Part shown: piece after piece, positions 22,901-28,180 of the stretch
Layout: each line of letters begins with the position of its first letter
Position numbering within the stretch: position 1 is the stretch's first letter
Source: Nocardia beijingensis NBRC 16342
GTDB taxonomy: Bacteria; Actinomycetota; Actinomycetes; Mycobacteriales; Mycobacteriaceae
Direction of reading: 5' to 3'
Length of the DNA: 64,000 nt
Assembly: GCF_001612785.1 (NCBI RefSeq)
Contig: NZ_BDBC01000032.1
Span: 62,001 to 126,000, forward strand
Translations under genes and position numbers: made by a program
Notes under the pieces: generated by a model
Told to the model about the DNA's origin: nothing
What the model saw: only the letters and a program-made list of their open reading frames with translations
Databases searched by the model: none

Positions 22901-23035
22901 CGGGTGCTCGGCGCGGCGGGCATCGACTGCCCGCCGACGGAGGAGCTGGTGCGGGTGTATCTGGCGCACTGCGCCGAGGTGGGTTACATCCCCGCACCGC
23001 GCGGAGCGGAACCGGCCGCGGAGGTGCTGCGGTGA
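10955..23035 (+). CDS. Trans-AT PKS: DH-ACP-KR / KS-MT-ACP / KS-ACP / KS-ACP-thioester reductase
   Basis: A 4026-residue protein whose ATG overlaps the previous stop. The N-terminal DH (10955-11790; HRVHGVRILP), ACP (GLDS near 11975) and KR (catalytic part from 12900; GQADYAAAN) complete the module opened by the preceding lone KS. Next: KS (13663-14935), C-methyltransferase (about 15455-16470; VEIGAGTGGS) and ACP (GVDS near 16725); KS (16946-18215) and ACP (GIDS near 19117); KS (19475-20740) and ACP (GFDS near 21635). All three KSs keep Cys and both His residues, so they should elongate. The C-terminal reductase (21856-23000) has GVTGVLGG and YQQTK, indicating NAD(P)H-dependent release as an aldehyde. 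No AT domain is present. Three non-reducing condensations with one methylation followed by reductive release predict a methylated resorcylaldehyde after aldol aromatisation. Confidence 0.95.
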   Translation: MNGIELDSFATTLRAEDPVVRDHRVHGVRILPGVVYLDMILRAAMSAGYRPGELTIREALFQRPVALADGGAVRIAFRVDRPTGRVAIDVQNVDATGTPVGAIEPVAECFVVRADSSDEPPGIDVTEFRDAARGMTELYAQTGSRGIDHRDFMRATGHFGRRGDVVTATLGLGAEAAAHLPGFLLHPTFLDASTIVPFIDPQRLGVDDDSAFIPIYFGDVRAWRATPEQVLVRAAVRGGGHGGDLLEADVALYDRDGGPVARYRLTSKRVRGSADIQRLLTQPEAPSPRQATPRPPAHTTVASGDPRTVITADLAALVAGELGADAAGIATDVGFYELGLDSGRLLRLTAELEARVGEPLYPTLLFEYQTIDALAGHLADTVGASYRAADLPAAAPQTEPTESTVIAQPPTTAPQAADPAVTPEPAAADDLVVFGFDWEPDTSAHPRREPVSLLVFDTVDHPYPHGAPGTVVRVRPGSEFHSGTDAFVVDPADARHMDLVVDELTARRSRFDAAVYLWPEAATDGDPQALLERVYLPLRDLVRALGATAEPPVRLVLALTPATPAGEASCALLGGAARTLRLEQPHPVLRAVQRDAVRPIDDIVATELGIDERDSATEIRYRGAARQVRRTRPLDTAAPHSGDAVLRRGAVVVVTGAFGGIGRHLARRLAADHGARLVLVSRRALDAPAAGLLAELGELGAEAVHVRADVSVAADAERVAAIAHATFGPVDVLYHGAGQLRDGLLSGSSRDDARTVLAPKIHGVEHLTRALPETRLTVLFSSVSAVLGNPGQADYAAANRYLDIVAEQRDRAGSRTISIGWPLWAEGGMRPPVEQIEALRRAGVGLLPTAIGLDLLVSCASLDRAHLAAVWGRPDTLRARLQPETSPPAAPVPVHESRASVEEPIAIVGISGRYPDAENIEEFWRNLRDGHDAVGPVPAERWWLTAAADTPGAPPMIGGFLRDVGGFDPQFFRIPPVQAPLLDPQERLFLQQAYAALEHAGYHHTDPAVRDRRVGVFVGATWSDYRLLGVAASRDGDPVAVASIPSSIANRTSYTLGLRGPSLTVDTACSASLTALHLARRSLLDGECDTAIVGGVNLLLHEDKFLLLHSLGMMSETGRCRPFAAGADGYVPGEGVGALYLKPLSAARADGDTIHGLILGSAVNHGGQTSGYSVPHPGAQAEVIGEALRAAGVDPAAIDYLEAHGTGTPLGDPIEITGVAAAFGSSGRSRALGSTKSNIGHLEAAAGVAGLTRVLLQLRHGRIAPTLHAAETNPAIAFDSVPFRLPRELEDWPRRTVDGVAVARHAGISAFGAGGANAHVVLAEFIDDRVPPAATGEPEIFVLSARTPERLRRYAEAMARHFRALDPADFLDAVRTLQVGRPALAHRLAVVASSPVEVADALDRFGADQPGPAVTGVVDAHTRPPLVAAAADDRELARQWVAGADVDWRGRGGPRRRIPLPGYPFERTDYWIIAPPRSGFDTAVERFEASVRPAGTVEPGKAELGRYAAMLLLTTFAGMGLTPGQWTVRSLDARLGVRPEFDRLRTSCLDILRRHGLIRWHDDRIEVPGPPPGTSGMRADLLARFPETEPYVALLDACLAAYPRVLRGELSATEVLFPGGDLDLVGAIYRGNAAYDFTNGLLAGLVSAVAHGEGAGRPVRIVEIGAGTGGSTHAVLDALTERGIAFDYHYTDVSHSFVAHGRRTFGTRAHVRFGVLDIEADPVAQGFPAHGADLVICANVLHATRSIDVTLRNIRRLLAPGGVLACTEATTDLEVLALTFGLLEGWHAYRDPEARIPHSPLLSESQWLDAMTTAGFSGVRAWGPGLSTDPEPSFRLLAAVSVTAPSDLARPPADERRQPTAAGQLGLASTGTPAAGVRPNAEAATVVGAAALEAELVALVADGLGVGRGEVRAELPLSDYGVDSILAVKIIDRVNARYRLTLRPTVVFDHPSVRLLSRHMAEQGATANGGATTVSGTPAPTPRTATAPARPSERSASMDIAIIGMSGQFPGAANLDEFWRDLAAGRDAVTEVPAARWPIAEHFQPGPVTPGKTYSKWGGFLDGVEQFDPAFFDMVPAEADYMDPQQRLFLEHSRLALDDAAIDPKSLRRTKCGVFAGSPGSDYATLLRNRGTVGSHHVFTGNSPAILPARVAYHLDLTGPCLGLDTACSSALVAVHQACRSLATGESELALAGGVAVFVTPEYHLLASSMGMLSPRGRCASFDADADGFVIAEGVGVVVLKPLAAAERDGDPIHGVIRGIGINHDGRTNGITAPSVRSQTELELAVYRDAGIDPSTIGYVETHGTGTRLGDPIEIEALTAAFRHYTDAVGAIPVGSVKSNIGHASHAAGMASLFKVLLAMRAGQLPPSLHVASVNPLLGLEQSPFFVNTEPRAWEGTPRRAAISSFGFSGTNAHLVVDSAPVVAARRATSGQPQVVVLSARSATSLARMARTLRRHLTAHPDLALADVARTLVVGRSGFEHRLAVVGDSVDAVAARLAAFADGDRPAGVHTGTIDVPAGDDDAAIVLDDPVAVARQWVEGGHVSYAGWADPAARRIHLPGYEFDRERCWAPDMGAPGSEHTAPRRDIDPAVVGEAQDLATPRAATSSTDGAPREMRAPDTAAQLVSVTPQAEPRPDHSPAYPRPSETSLVSAATVSRTDSALRNAADDGRAAPDTPLAWPDSAQRRQSAETYLKGLLAEYCRLDPQRIRTRIPLQDYGIDSVLISKMNDRLETDFGPLPSTLLFEYQTVRDLAGYLADEHGARLAAVTADSAKAPGHAAIAQGGPTTAPGDAATAHGGPTTTPADPTTSPSGVSATPRPADAAPAPASAAPSPDDAHDADDIAVIGMAGKFPMAGDIEQFWANLVAGRDCIVEVPPQRWDHREYLSADPDEPGTTYARWGGFIDDVDKFDARFFGITPKDAEEMDPQQRLFLETSWAALEDAGYSPDRVRRSAAARGLPDAGVFAGVGYAEYQAFVGVPISGYFAVPNRVSYHFGFTGPSLAVDTACSASLTALHLACESLRRGEAAYALAGGVNVSIHPGKYLLLGYGRWASTDGRCRSFGAGGDGYVPGEGVVTLVLKPLRHARADGDRVYGVIRGSTVNHGGRTNGFTVPNPVAQADLIGQALTAARVDAADIGYVEAHGTGTALGDPIEIAALTKAYRRSTSERGYCGIGSAKSSVGHLEAAAGAAGVVKALLQLRHDTIAPNLHSDPPNPGIDFATTPFRVIDRPTPWPRPAEGEPRITAVSSFGAGGSNAHVILTDAEPVEATPEDGRPRIVVLSARDADRLAELAARTADRLRAHPLSLPDVAWTLAVGRAAFEHRLAVVATSTAELVELLDSASDAGAPAPAEGLLVFRGVARTHRDLDELPGESDADRAEVRALLRSGNLPRVAELWAGGWTVDWEQGYERPFGRIVGLPGYPFARRRYWIVPEDYRRRTQPHLVAKTVVAQESEAPRAEQRNGHSPNGAARQNVPTSSEPAEARTADVTGPATTSSATDATTPPADVPAPPATAPADGEFDSELCDRLAEHIRDIFADLTKSDPAELDLDAEFADFGFDSVATVRMLNRLMKHYDVKIPAESTELHPTIASLSRYLVAEGIISGAAHDAPRPTTVAAATTPQQDIPVVTMDAPIPVRSVFITGVTGVLGGKLLHDLLTKSDVRVTCLVRGKTVAAAERRIKHFLSTYDPEATLDEAFAERVTTVLGDVSVERLGLDEVTWQRLADDVDLTIHAAGRTTLVTFYDALAPINVEGTRRAVEFALRSRGKYLVYVSSFSVLGDRLNFNNPPFTERDLELGQGYDHLPYQQTKYESEKLIRAASERGLLWDIVRPGNIMGDSRTGRYPFSEVSVKGAYYDILKTMIETGETMLTPVHWDISPVDYVSAAIVHIALRRATYRETYHLTNPDIRRYYDVVRYVQRAGYEVALVPLEEFHRRATDRQIYRLGTDEVYDSQTLEMFKYGIELFGTIHYEESSYADCAYTRRVLGAAGIDCPPTEELVRVYLAHCAEVGYIPAPRGAEPAAEVLR
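19286..19369 (+). repeat. 42-bp x 2 in-frame linker duplication
   Basis: Two adjacent 14-codon units (19286-19327 and 19328-19369), each containing a GGPTT core, lie in the Ala/Thr/Pro-rich linker between the penultimate ACP and the last KS. Confidence 0.8.
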
Positions 23036-25056
23036 CGTGCACGATCGTCTTCCCGGGACAGGGTTCGCAGCGCACCGGGATGGGGGCGGACTTCTGCGCC
23101 GAATTCCCCCTGGCGCGCGACACTTTCGCCGAGGCGAGCGACGCGGTGGGTGAGGACCTGCTGCGGATCTGCGTCGAGCGGGATCCGCGGCTGCATCGCA
23201 CGGAGTACACCCAGCCCTGCGTGCTGACGATGGAGATCGCCGTCTACCGGGTGCTGGTGCGCGAATTCGGCTGGCAGCCGGTAGCTTTCGGCGGGCACAG
23301 TCTCGGTGAGTACGCCGCGCTGGTGGCGGCGGGCGTCGTCGAACTCGCAGACGGGGTGCGGCTGGTGCGTACGCGGGGCGCGCTGATGCAGCGCGCGGTC
23401 CCCGAAGGTGAGGGTGCGATGGCCGCGCTGATCCTGCCGGGCATCGCGGAGGCGGGGGTAACCGACCTGGTGACCGAAGCGGGCGCCGAGGTAGCCAACG
23501 ACAATTCGACCGACCAGCTGGTCATCAGCGGCCACAGCGACGCCGTCGCGGCCGCACGGGTGGTGCTCGGTGAGCGTTTCCCGGAGCTGCGTTTCATCCC
23601 GTTGCGGGTGAGCGCGCCGTTCCACTCCCGGTGGATGCGCGGCATCGAGGCCGAGTTCGCCGGGCACCTGGCCGAGTGCGGCCCGCGCATGCGCCCCGAG
23701 CGCGCGGTCGCGGTGACCTCGAATTACACCGGGGGGTTCCATCGGCCCGAAACGCTCGCCGAGCATCTGGTCCGCCAGATCTCCGCTCCGGTGCGCTGGA
23801 CGGCGAACATGCGTGCGTTGCTCCGCTCGGGCACCCCCCGCTACGAGGTCGGTCCGTCGGCTCCGCTGTCGAAGTTCTTCGCGACGCTGGATGCCCCGGT
23901 GACCCGGATCGCGACGGTGGCCGATCTGCGCGCGCTCGCCGCTCCGGCAGCTGAATCGGATGCTGCCACGAGCGCAGCAGTTGCGGCGACATCACCGGCA
24001 GACGCACCGAGTCTTGCTGTGACCGGCACGGTTCCGGCGACGTCACCCGCGGTCGCATCGAGTACAACTGTGATCGGCTCGGTTTCGGCGACGTCATCGG
24101 CAGACGCACAGAGTCTCGCTGTGACCACTACGGTTTCGGCGACGTCCCAGGCAGACACACCCATTGTTGCTGTGGCTGGGGGTTTTCCGGCGTCGTCACC
24201 GCCGGTTGCCCCGCACGCGGCTTGGCCCGTCGCACCGGCACCCGCGACGACTGTTCCGGTCGCGGTGACATCCTCCACAGCCGCACCGGCACACCCGGGC
24301 CACGAGCCGGGGGTTCTGACCATTCACCGCAAGAGCGCGGGCACACCGAGACTGCGGTTGTTCTGTTACCCCTTCGCCGGCGGCAAAGCGGCGGCCTACA
24401 CGCCGTGGCGAGCCCAGCTGCCCGACTGGGTCGAGTTGTGTGTGCTGGAACTGCCCGCCCGGCAGCGGCATCTGGCGCAGACACCGATCCGCCGGTTCTC
24501 CGATCTGGTCGAGACCGCCCTGGCACAGGTGCTGCCGCTGACCGATCTCCCGTTCGCGTTCTTCGGCCACAGCCTCGGCGCGCTGGCCGCCTACGAGGTC
24601 GCCCGCCGCCTGCCCGAGGCGAGCGCGCCGCGCGCGTTGTTCCTCTGCGGCGCGGTGGCGCCGCATCTGCCCAGGCCGGGACGCTTGTCGGAGTTGCCGG
24701 ATCACGAGTTCGTCGCGGCGGTCGGCCATTACGGCGGCATCCCGCCGGAGGTGCGCGAGACCCCGGAGGTGATGGCGCTGTTCCTGCCCGCGTTGCGCAG
24801 CGACTTCGAGATCTTCGACGACTACCGGTTCACCCCCGCCGCCGCGCCGTCGTGCCCGGCCTACCTGTTCGGCGGTCTGGACGACCGCCAGGTCGCGGCC
24901 ACCCAGCTGGAGGCCTGGCGCGACCTGCTGCCGGGACTGCGCTCCACCGAGTTGCTGCCCGGCGGCCACTTCTTCCTCGTCGAGCAGCGCGCCGCGCTGC
25001 TCGGCTCACTCGCGGACAAGCTCGCCGCTGTCCGCCCCGACGCGGTACCCGCCTGA
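23032..25056 (+). CDS. Trans-acting malonyltransferase fused to type II thioesterase
   Basis: The GTG start overlaps the PKS stop (GTGA); 674 residues. Residues 1 to about 300 are a FabD-like acyltransferase with PGQGSQ, GHSLGEY, an RGALMQ arginine and a FHS motif, which points to malonyl-CoA. This is the only free AT in the window and should load the AT-less modules. Residues about 315-420 form an Ala/Thr/Ser/Val linker made largely of 17-residue tandem repeats. Residues about 425-674 are a type II thioesterase (CYPFAGG, GHSLGA, GGHFFL), a family that removes aberrant acyl groups from carrier proteins. The fusion puts loading and editing on one polypeptide and keeps both stoichiometrically tied to the PKS by translational coupling. 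Confidence 0.93.
   Translation: MTCTIVFPGQGSQRTGMGADFCAEFPLARDTFAEASDAVGEDLLRICVERDPRLHRTEYTQPCVLTMEIAVYRVLVREFGWQPVAFGGHSLGEYAALVAAGVVELADGVRLVRTRGALMQRAVPEGEGAMAALILPGIAEAGVTDLVTEAGAEVANDNSTDQLVISGHSDAVAAARVVLGERFPELRFIPLRVSAPFHSRWMRGIEAEFAGHLAECGPRMRPERAVAVTSNYTGGFHRPETLAEHLVRQISAPVRWTANMRALLRSGTPRYEVGPSAPLSKFFATLDAPVTRIATVADLRALAAPAAESDAATSAAVAATSPADAPSLAVTGTVPATSPAVASSTTVIGSVSATSSADAQSLAVTTTVSATSQADTPIVAVAGGFPASSPPVAPHAAWPVAPAPATTVPVAVTSSTAAPAHPGHEPGVLTIHRKSAGTPRLRLFCYPFAGGKAAAYTPWRAQLPDWVELCVLELPARQRHLAQTPIRRFSDLVETALAQVLPLTDLPFAFFGHSLGALAAYEVARRLPEASAPRALFLCGAVAPHLPRPGRLSELPDHEFVAAVGHYGGIPPEVRETPEVMALFLPALRSDFEIFDDYRFTPAAAPSCPAYLFGGLDDRQVAATQLEAWRDLLPGLRSTELLPGGHFFLVEQRAALLGSLADKLAAVRPDAVPA
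23980..24183 (+). repeat. 51-bp x 4 in-frame repeat in AT-TE linker
   Basis: Four 17-codon units start at 23980, 24031, 24082 and 24133, each beginning Val-x-Ala-Thr-Ser, with a decayed fifth copy after 24184. They form the spacer between the acyltransferase and thioesterase domains. Confidence 0.9.
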
Positions 25057-25071
25057 TGAAGGGATGCAGTA

Positions 25072-25488
25072 ATGAAGGTCGAAGTCCTCACCCCGTCGTG
25101 CAACCTCGACACCGTCCGCGACGGGCGCGGCGGCATTTTCACCTGGGTCCCGCCGGAACCCCTGCTCGAGTTCAACCTCATCTACATGCACCCCGGGAAG
25201 GTGCGCGGCCTGCACTACCACCCGCATTTCGTCGAGTACCTGCTGTTCGTCGAGGGCAACGGCGTGCTGGTGACCAAGGACGACCACGAGGATCCGGACT
25301 GCCCGGAGGAGTTCATCCACGTGGGCAAGGGCATCTGCACGCGCACGCCGATCGGGGTGATGCACACCGTGTACTCGATCACCCCGCTGACGTTCGTCGC
25401 CATGCTGACCAAGCCGTGGGACGAGTGCGATCCCCCGATCGTGCAGGTGGCGCCGCTGCCGCACACGTTGGAAGGCAACGGCGCGTGA
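25072..25488 (+). CDS. Small cupin, probable sugar epimerase/isomerase-like protein
   Basis: 138 residues; the start follows GAAGGGA at suitable spacing. A single cupin barrel is visible: HPGKVRGLHYHPHF with clustered His residues in motif 1 and a second His in GVMHTV. The sequence resembles cupins of the dTDP-sugar 3,5-epimerase / ketoisomerase (WxcM-like) type found in deoxysugar operons, and it heads the sugar gene block right after the trans-AT. A role in epimerising the 4-keto-6-deoxy intermediate is an inference. A metal-dependent cupin acting on the polyketide is possible. Confidence 0.75.
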   Translation: MKVEVLTPSCNLDTVRDGRGGIFTWVPPEPLLEFNLIYMHPGKVRGLHYHPHFVEYLLFVEGNGVLVTKDDHEDPDCPEEFIHVGKGICTRTPIGVMHTVYSITPLTFVAMLTKPWDECDPPIVQVAPLPHTLEGNGA

Positions 25489-25613
25489 GCGACGCGACCG
25501 GCAGGCCCGGATACCCCCACGCCGGACCCGTGTGCCTGGCCGCGCACCATGCCTGGCGCCCGGCTCGGGAGCGGACGTGCGCCGCCGCGCACCTCGGGAA
25601 GGGCGCGCGATGA
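25485..25613 (+). CDS. 42-residue ORF, doubly coupled
   Basis: GTG start within the cupin stop (GTGA), and a stop overlapping the ATG of the next gene (ATGA). It fills the whole gap between two well-defined genes. The product has two Cys and four His, a basic C-terminal third and no recognisable domain. The exact four-base overlaps at both ends argue for translation. Alternatively it is only a coupling leader that carries ribosomes to the reductase start. Function unknown. Confidence 0.5.
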   Translation: MSDATGRPGYPHAGPVCLAAHHAWRPARERTCAAAHLGKGAR

Positions 25614-26335
25614 GCCGATCACGGGTGGCCGTCGTCGGCGCCACCGGATACGTCGGCGCCGCGCTGACCGAAGCGCTCGCGCGCGGCGGACGGTGGGATG
25701 TGGTGCCGGTCGGGCGCGCCGATCACGAAACCCACCGCACGGCGGGTCGTTACGACGTGCTGATCAACGCCGCCTGCCCGTCGAAGCGGTTCTGGGCCGA
25801 TCAGCATCCCGGCGACGACCGGCGCGAGACGGTGGACAAGACGCGACTGCTGCGCGAGCACTGGCGCTGGGACCGGTTCGTGCAGATCAGCAGCATCTCC
25901 GCGCGCACCCAGCTGGACACCGTCTACGGTCGGCATCGCGCGGAGGCCGAGCGGATGTGTTCGGGCGCGGACACTTTCGTCGTCCGGCTGGGCCCGATGT
26001 ACGGCGGGGACTACCGCAAGGGTGTGCTGGCGGACATGGCCGCCGACCGCCCGGTGTACGCCAGCGGCCGGTCCCGGCAGAGCTTCGCTCCGGTGGACTG
26101 GTGCGCGGACTGGATCGCCGCCCACCTCGACGGGACCGGCCTGCGCGAGGTCGGCGCGCGCACCACGGTGACCCTGGCCGAGGTGCGTGACGCGGTGGGC
26201 TCGGCCTCGCAGTTCGCCAAAGACTTTGCCGACGACCAGTTCCCGATCACCGCCACCGCGCCGGACTGGCCGGAGGCGGCGGCGGTGATCGACTGGCTGG
26301 CCGAGCGGAGGGTCAGCGGTGCGCGGGCGAGCTGA
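25610..26335 (+). CDS. NAD-dependent epimerase/dehydratase-family reductase (deoxysugar)
   Basis: 241 residues, short for an extended SDR. The Rossmann motif GATGYVG is at residue 10, a serine is present in QISSIS, and the Tyr motif reads YGRHR, so the catalytic Lys of YxxxK is replaced by Arg. Position among deoxysugar genes suggests a 4-ketoreductase or epimerase for one of the sugars. The ATG at 25610 is chosen because the fold starts immediately after it. The 3' end overlaps the convergent GT2 gene by 23 bases. Confidence 0.8.
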   Translation: MSRSRVAVVGATGYVGAALTEALARGGRWDVVPVGRADHETHRTAGRYDVLINAACPSKRFWADQHPGDDRRETVDKTRLLREHWRWDRFVQISSISARTQLDTVYGRHRAEAERMCSGADTFVVRLGPMYGGDYRKGVLADMAADRPVYASGRSRQSFAPVDWCADWIAAHLDGTGLREVGARTTVTLAEVRDAVGSASQFAKDFADDQFPITATAPDWPEAAAVIDWLAERRVSGARAS

Positions 26336-27071
26336 TCCGATGCCTGCGCGGGCGCAGGTACTTCTCCGCGCACAGCACCAGCAGGAAACGCACGCTGGTC
26401 GCCACGTCGCGGGTGCGCATCTTGGACGCGCCCGCGGTGCGGTTGAGGACGTGGATCGGCACCTGCTCGATCCGGAAACCATTGGCCGCGAGGATGTAGA
26501 GACTTTCGAAGAAGAAGGAGTAACCCGTCGAACGGACGCGATCGAAAGCCGCCACCGGAACCGTGTCCAACCGGTAGTATCGGAACGCGCCGGTGGCATC
26601 GTAGGGCATCCGCAGCAATGTCACGGTGAGAAAATGCCCGACCCGGGTGAGCACCTTGCGGAAGGGAGTCCAGTCGGCGAGGCTGTCCTCTTTCAGATAA
26701 CGCGATCCGACCACGATGTCGAAACCGTCGGACGCGGCGCGCAACGCCGGAAGATACGACGGCGGATGCGCGAAATCGGAATCCATCGTGATGATGTGGG
26801 CATATCCCTGCGCGTACGCCCAGCGGATACCGGCCTGGTGCGCGGAGCCGACGCCCTGCCGCCCGGCCCTGTGCAGCACATGGATGCGGGGCGAGTGCTG
26901 TCGTGCCAGCTCATCGAGCAGATCTCCGGTTCCGTCCGGGGAATTGTCGTCGACGAACAGGACGTCGAAATCGGAGCCCTGTTCCAGGATCTGAGCGAGC
27001 AACGGGCCCACGTTGCGACGCTCGTTGTACGTCGGAATCATTACCAGAGTTTTTTCGGAGGCCGCGCTCAT
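26313..27071 (-). CDS. GT2 polyprenyl-phosphate sugar synthase (DPM1-like)
   Basis: 252 residues, soluble. It begins with TLVMIPTYNERRN and carries FVDDNSPDGT and TMDSDF, the nucleotide-sugar and metal motifs of the polyprenyl-phosphate mannose/glucose synthase branch of GT2. There is no C-terminal membrane domain, as in dolichol-phosphate mannose synthases. It is the only minus-strand gene inside the plus-strand sugar operon and shares a divergent promoter with gmd. With the GT87 protein downstream it could supply polyprenyl-phosphate-linked sugar for transfer outside the membrane. Substrate inferred. Confidence 0.88.
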   Translation of the reverse strand: MSAASEKTLVMIPTYNERRNVGPLLAQILEQGSDFDVLFVDDNSPDGTGDLLDELARQHSPRIHVLHRAGRQGVGSAHQAGIRWAYAQGYAHIITMDSDFAHPPSYLPALRAASDGFDIVVGSRYLKEDSLADWTPFRKVLTRVGHFLTVTLLRMPYDATGAFRYYRLDTVPVAAFDRVRSTGYSFFFESLYILAANGFRIEQVPIHVLNRTAGASKMRTRDVATSVRFLLVLCAEKYLRPRRHRISSPAHR

Positions 27072-27079
27072 GCAATCGA

Positions 27080-27085
27080 ATTCTA
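27080..27085 (-). promoter_or_regulatory. -10 hexamer of leaderless GT2 transcript
   Basis: On the minus strand TAGAAT (TANNNT type) lies eight bases before the GT2 ATG and no Shine-Dalgarno is present, which suggests transcription starting at or next to the A of the start codon. No convincing -35 is seen. Confidence 0.4.
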
Positions 27086-27112
27086 ATACCGGCGGCGACC
27101 GAAAGATAGGTA

Positions 27113-27141
27113 TTGCCCGCCATTTGAAGACCCGTTAGTCT
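27113..27141 (+). promoter_or_regulatory. Candidate promoter for the gmd operon
   Basis: TTGCCC (27113-27118), a 17-base spacer and TAGTCT (27136-27141) give a housekeeping-sigma-type promoter. The predicted start is near 27148, directly before the GGAGG at 27149-27153 that serves the gmd ATG. Confidence 0.45.
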
Positions 27142-27157
27142 CGGGGCTGGAGGTTTG

Positions 27158-28180
27158 ATGAGAAAGGCGCTGATAACCGGCATCACCGGCCAGGACGGGT
27201 CTTATCTGACAGAATTCCTGTTGCAGCAAGGATATGAGGTGCACGGGATTGTCAGGCGTGCGTCGAATTTCAATACCGACCGCATAGACCACCTGTATTC
27301 GGATACCCATTCCCAACGCCGGCTGTTTCTGCACTACGGGGATCTGATGGATTCCAGCAGTCTCAACCGGATCCTGGAGGACGTGCGCCCGGCGGAGATC
27401 TACAACCTGGGCGCGCAGTCGCACGTGCACATCTCGTTCCAGATCCCGGAGTTCACCGCGGAGACCAACGCCATCGGCACGCTGCGCATCCTGGACGCCA
27501 TCCGCAAGACCGGCATCGCGACCCGGTTCTACCAGGCGTCGTCCTCGGAGCTCTACGGCGGCCTGCACGATGTGGCGCTCAGCGAGCGCACACCGTTCCA
27601 TCCGCGCTCGCCGTACGCGGTGGCGAAGCTGTACGCGTACTGGATCACGGTGAACCACCGCGAGGCCTACGGGATGTACACCGTCAACGGCACCCTGTTC
27701 AACCACGAATCACCCAGGCGAGGGGAGGTTTTCGTCACCAGGAAGGTGACCCGCGCCGCGGTGCGCATCGCGCAGGGCAAACAGGACAAGCTGTTCATCG
27801 GCAATCTGGACGCCCGCCGCGACTGGGGATACGCCAAGGAGTACGTCGAGGCGATGTGGCTCATGCTGCAACAGCCCGAACCCGACGACTACGTGATCGC
27901 CACCGGCGAGACCCACAGCGTGCGCGAGTTGTGCGAGCAGGCTTTCGCGGCCACGGGCGTCGAGTTGGCCTGGGAAGGAACGGGCTTGGACGAGAAGGGA
28001 ATCGACCGTCGGACCTCGCGGGTGCTGGTCGAGGTCGATCCGGCCTATTTCCGCCCCGCCGAGGTGCATCATCTCACCGGCGACCCGAGCAAGGCGCGCG
28101 AGAAGCTCGGGTGGCAGCCGCGCACGAGTTTCCGAGAACTCGTCGAGTTGATGGTCGCCCACGATATGGAGAACGCGTGA
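27158..28180 (+). CDS. gmd: GDP-mannose 4,6-dehydratase
   Basis: 340 residues. The ATG at 27158 follows GGAGG with a four-base gap and is preferred over the TTG at 27155. Canonical Gmd sequence: GITGQDGSYLTEFLL for NADP binding, ASSSELYG carrying the catalytic Glu, YAVAK, and NHESPRRGEVFVTRK. It converts GDP-D-mannose to GDP-4-keto-6-deoxy-D-mannose, the entry point to rhamnose-type and branched 6-deoxy sugars. First gene of a tightly packed sugar operon; its stop overlaps the next start. Its presence points to a GDP rather than dTDP route for at least one sugar. Confidence 0.95.
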   Translation: MRKALITGITGQDGSYLTEFLLQQGYEVHGIVRRASNFNTDRIDHLYSDTHSQRRLFLHYGDLMDSSSLNRILEDVRPAEIYNLGAQSHVHISFQIPEFTAETNAIGTLRILDAIRKTGIATRFYQASSSELYGGLHDVALSERTPFHPRSPYAVAKLYAYWITVNHREAYGMYTVNGTLFNHESPRRGEVFVTRKVTRAAVRIAQGKQDKLFIGNLDARRDWGYAKEYVEAMWLMLQQPEPDDYVIATGETHSVRELCEQAFAATGVELAWEGTGLDEKGIDRRTSRVLVEVDPAYFRPAEVHHLTGDPSKAREKLGWQPRTSFRELVELMVAHDMENA

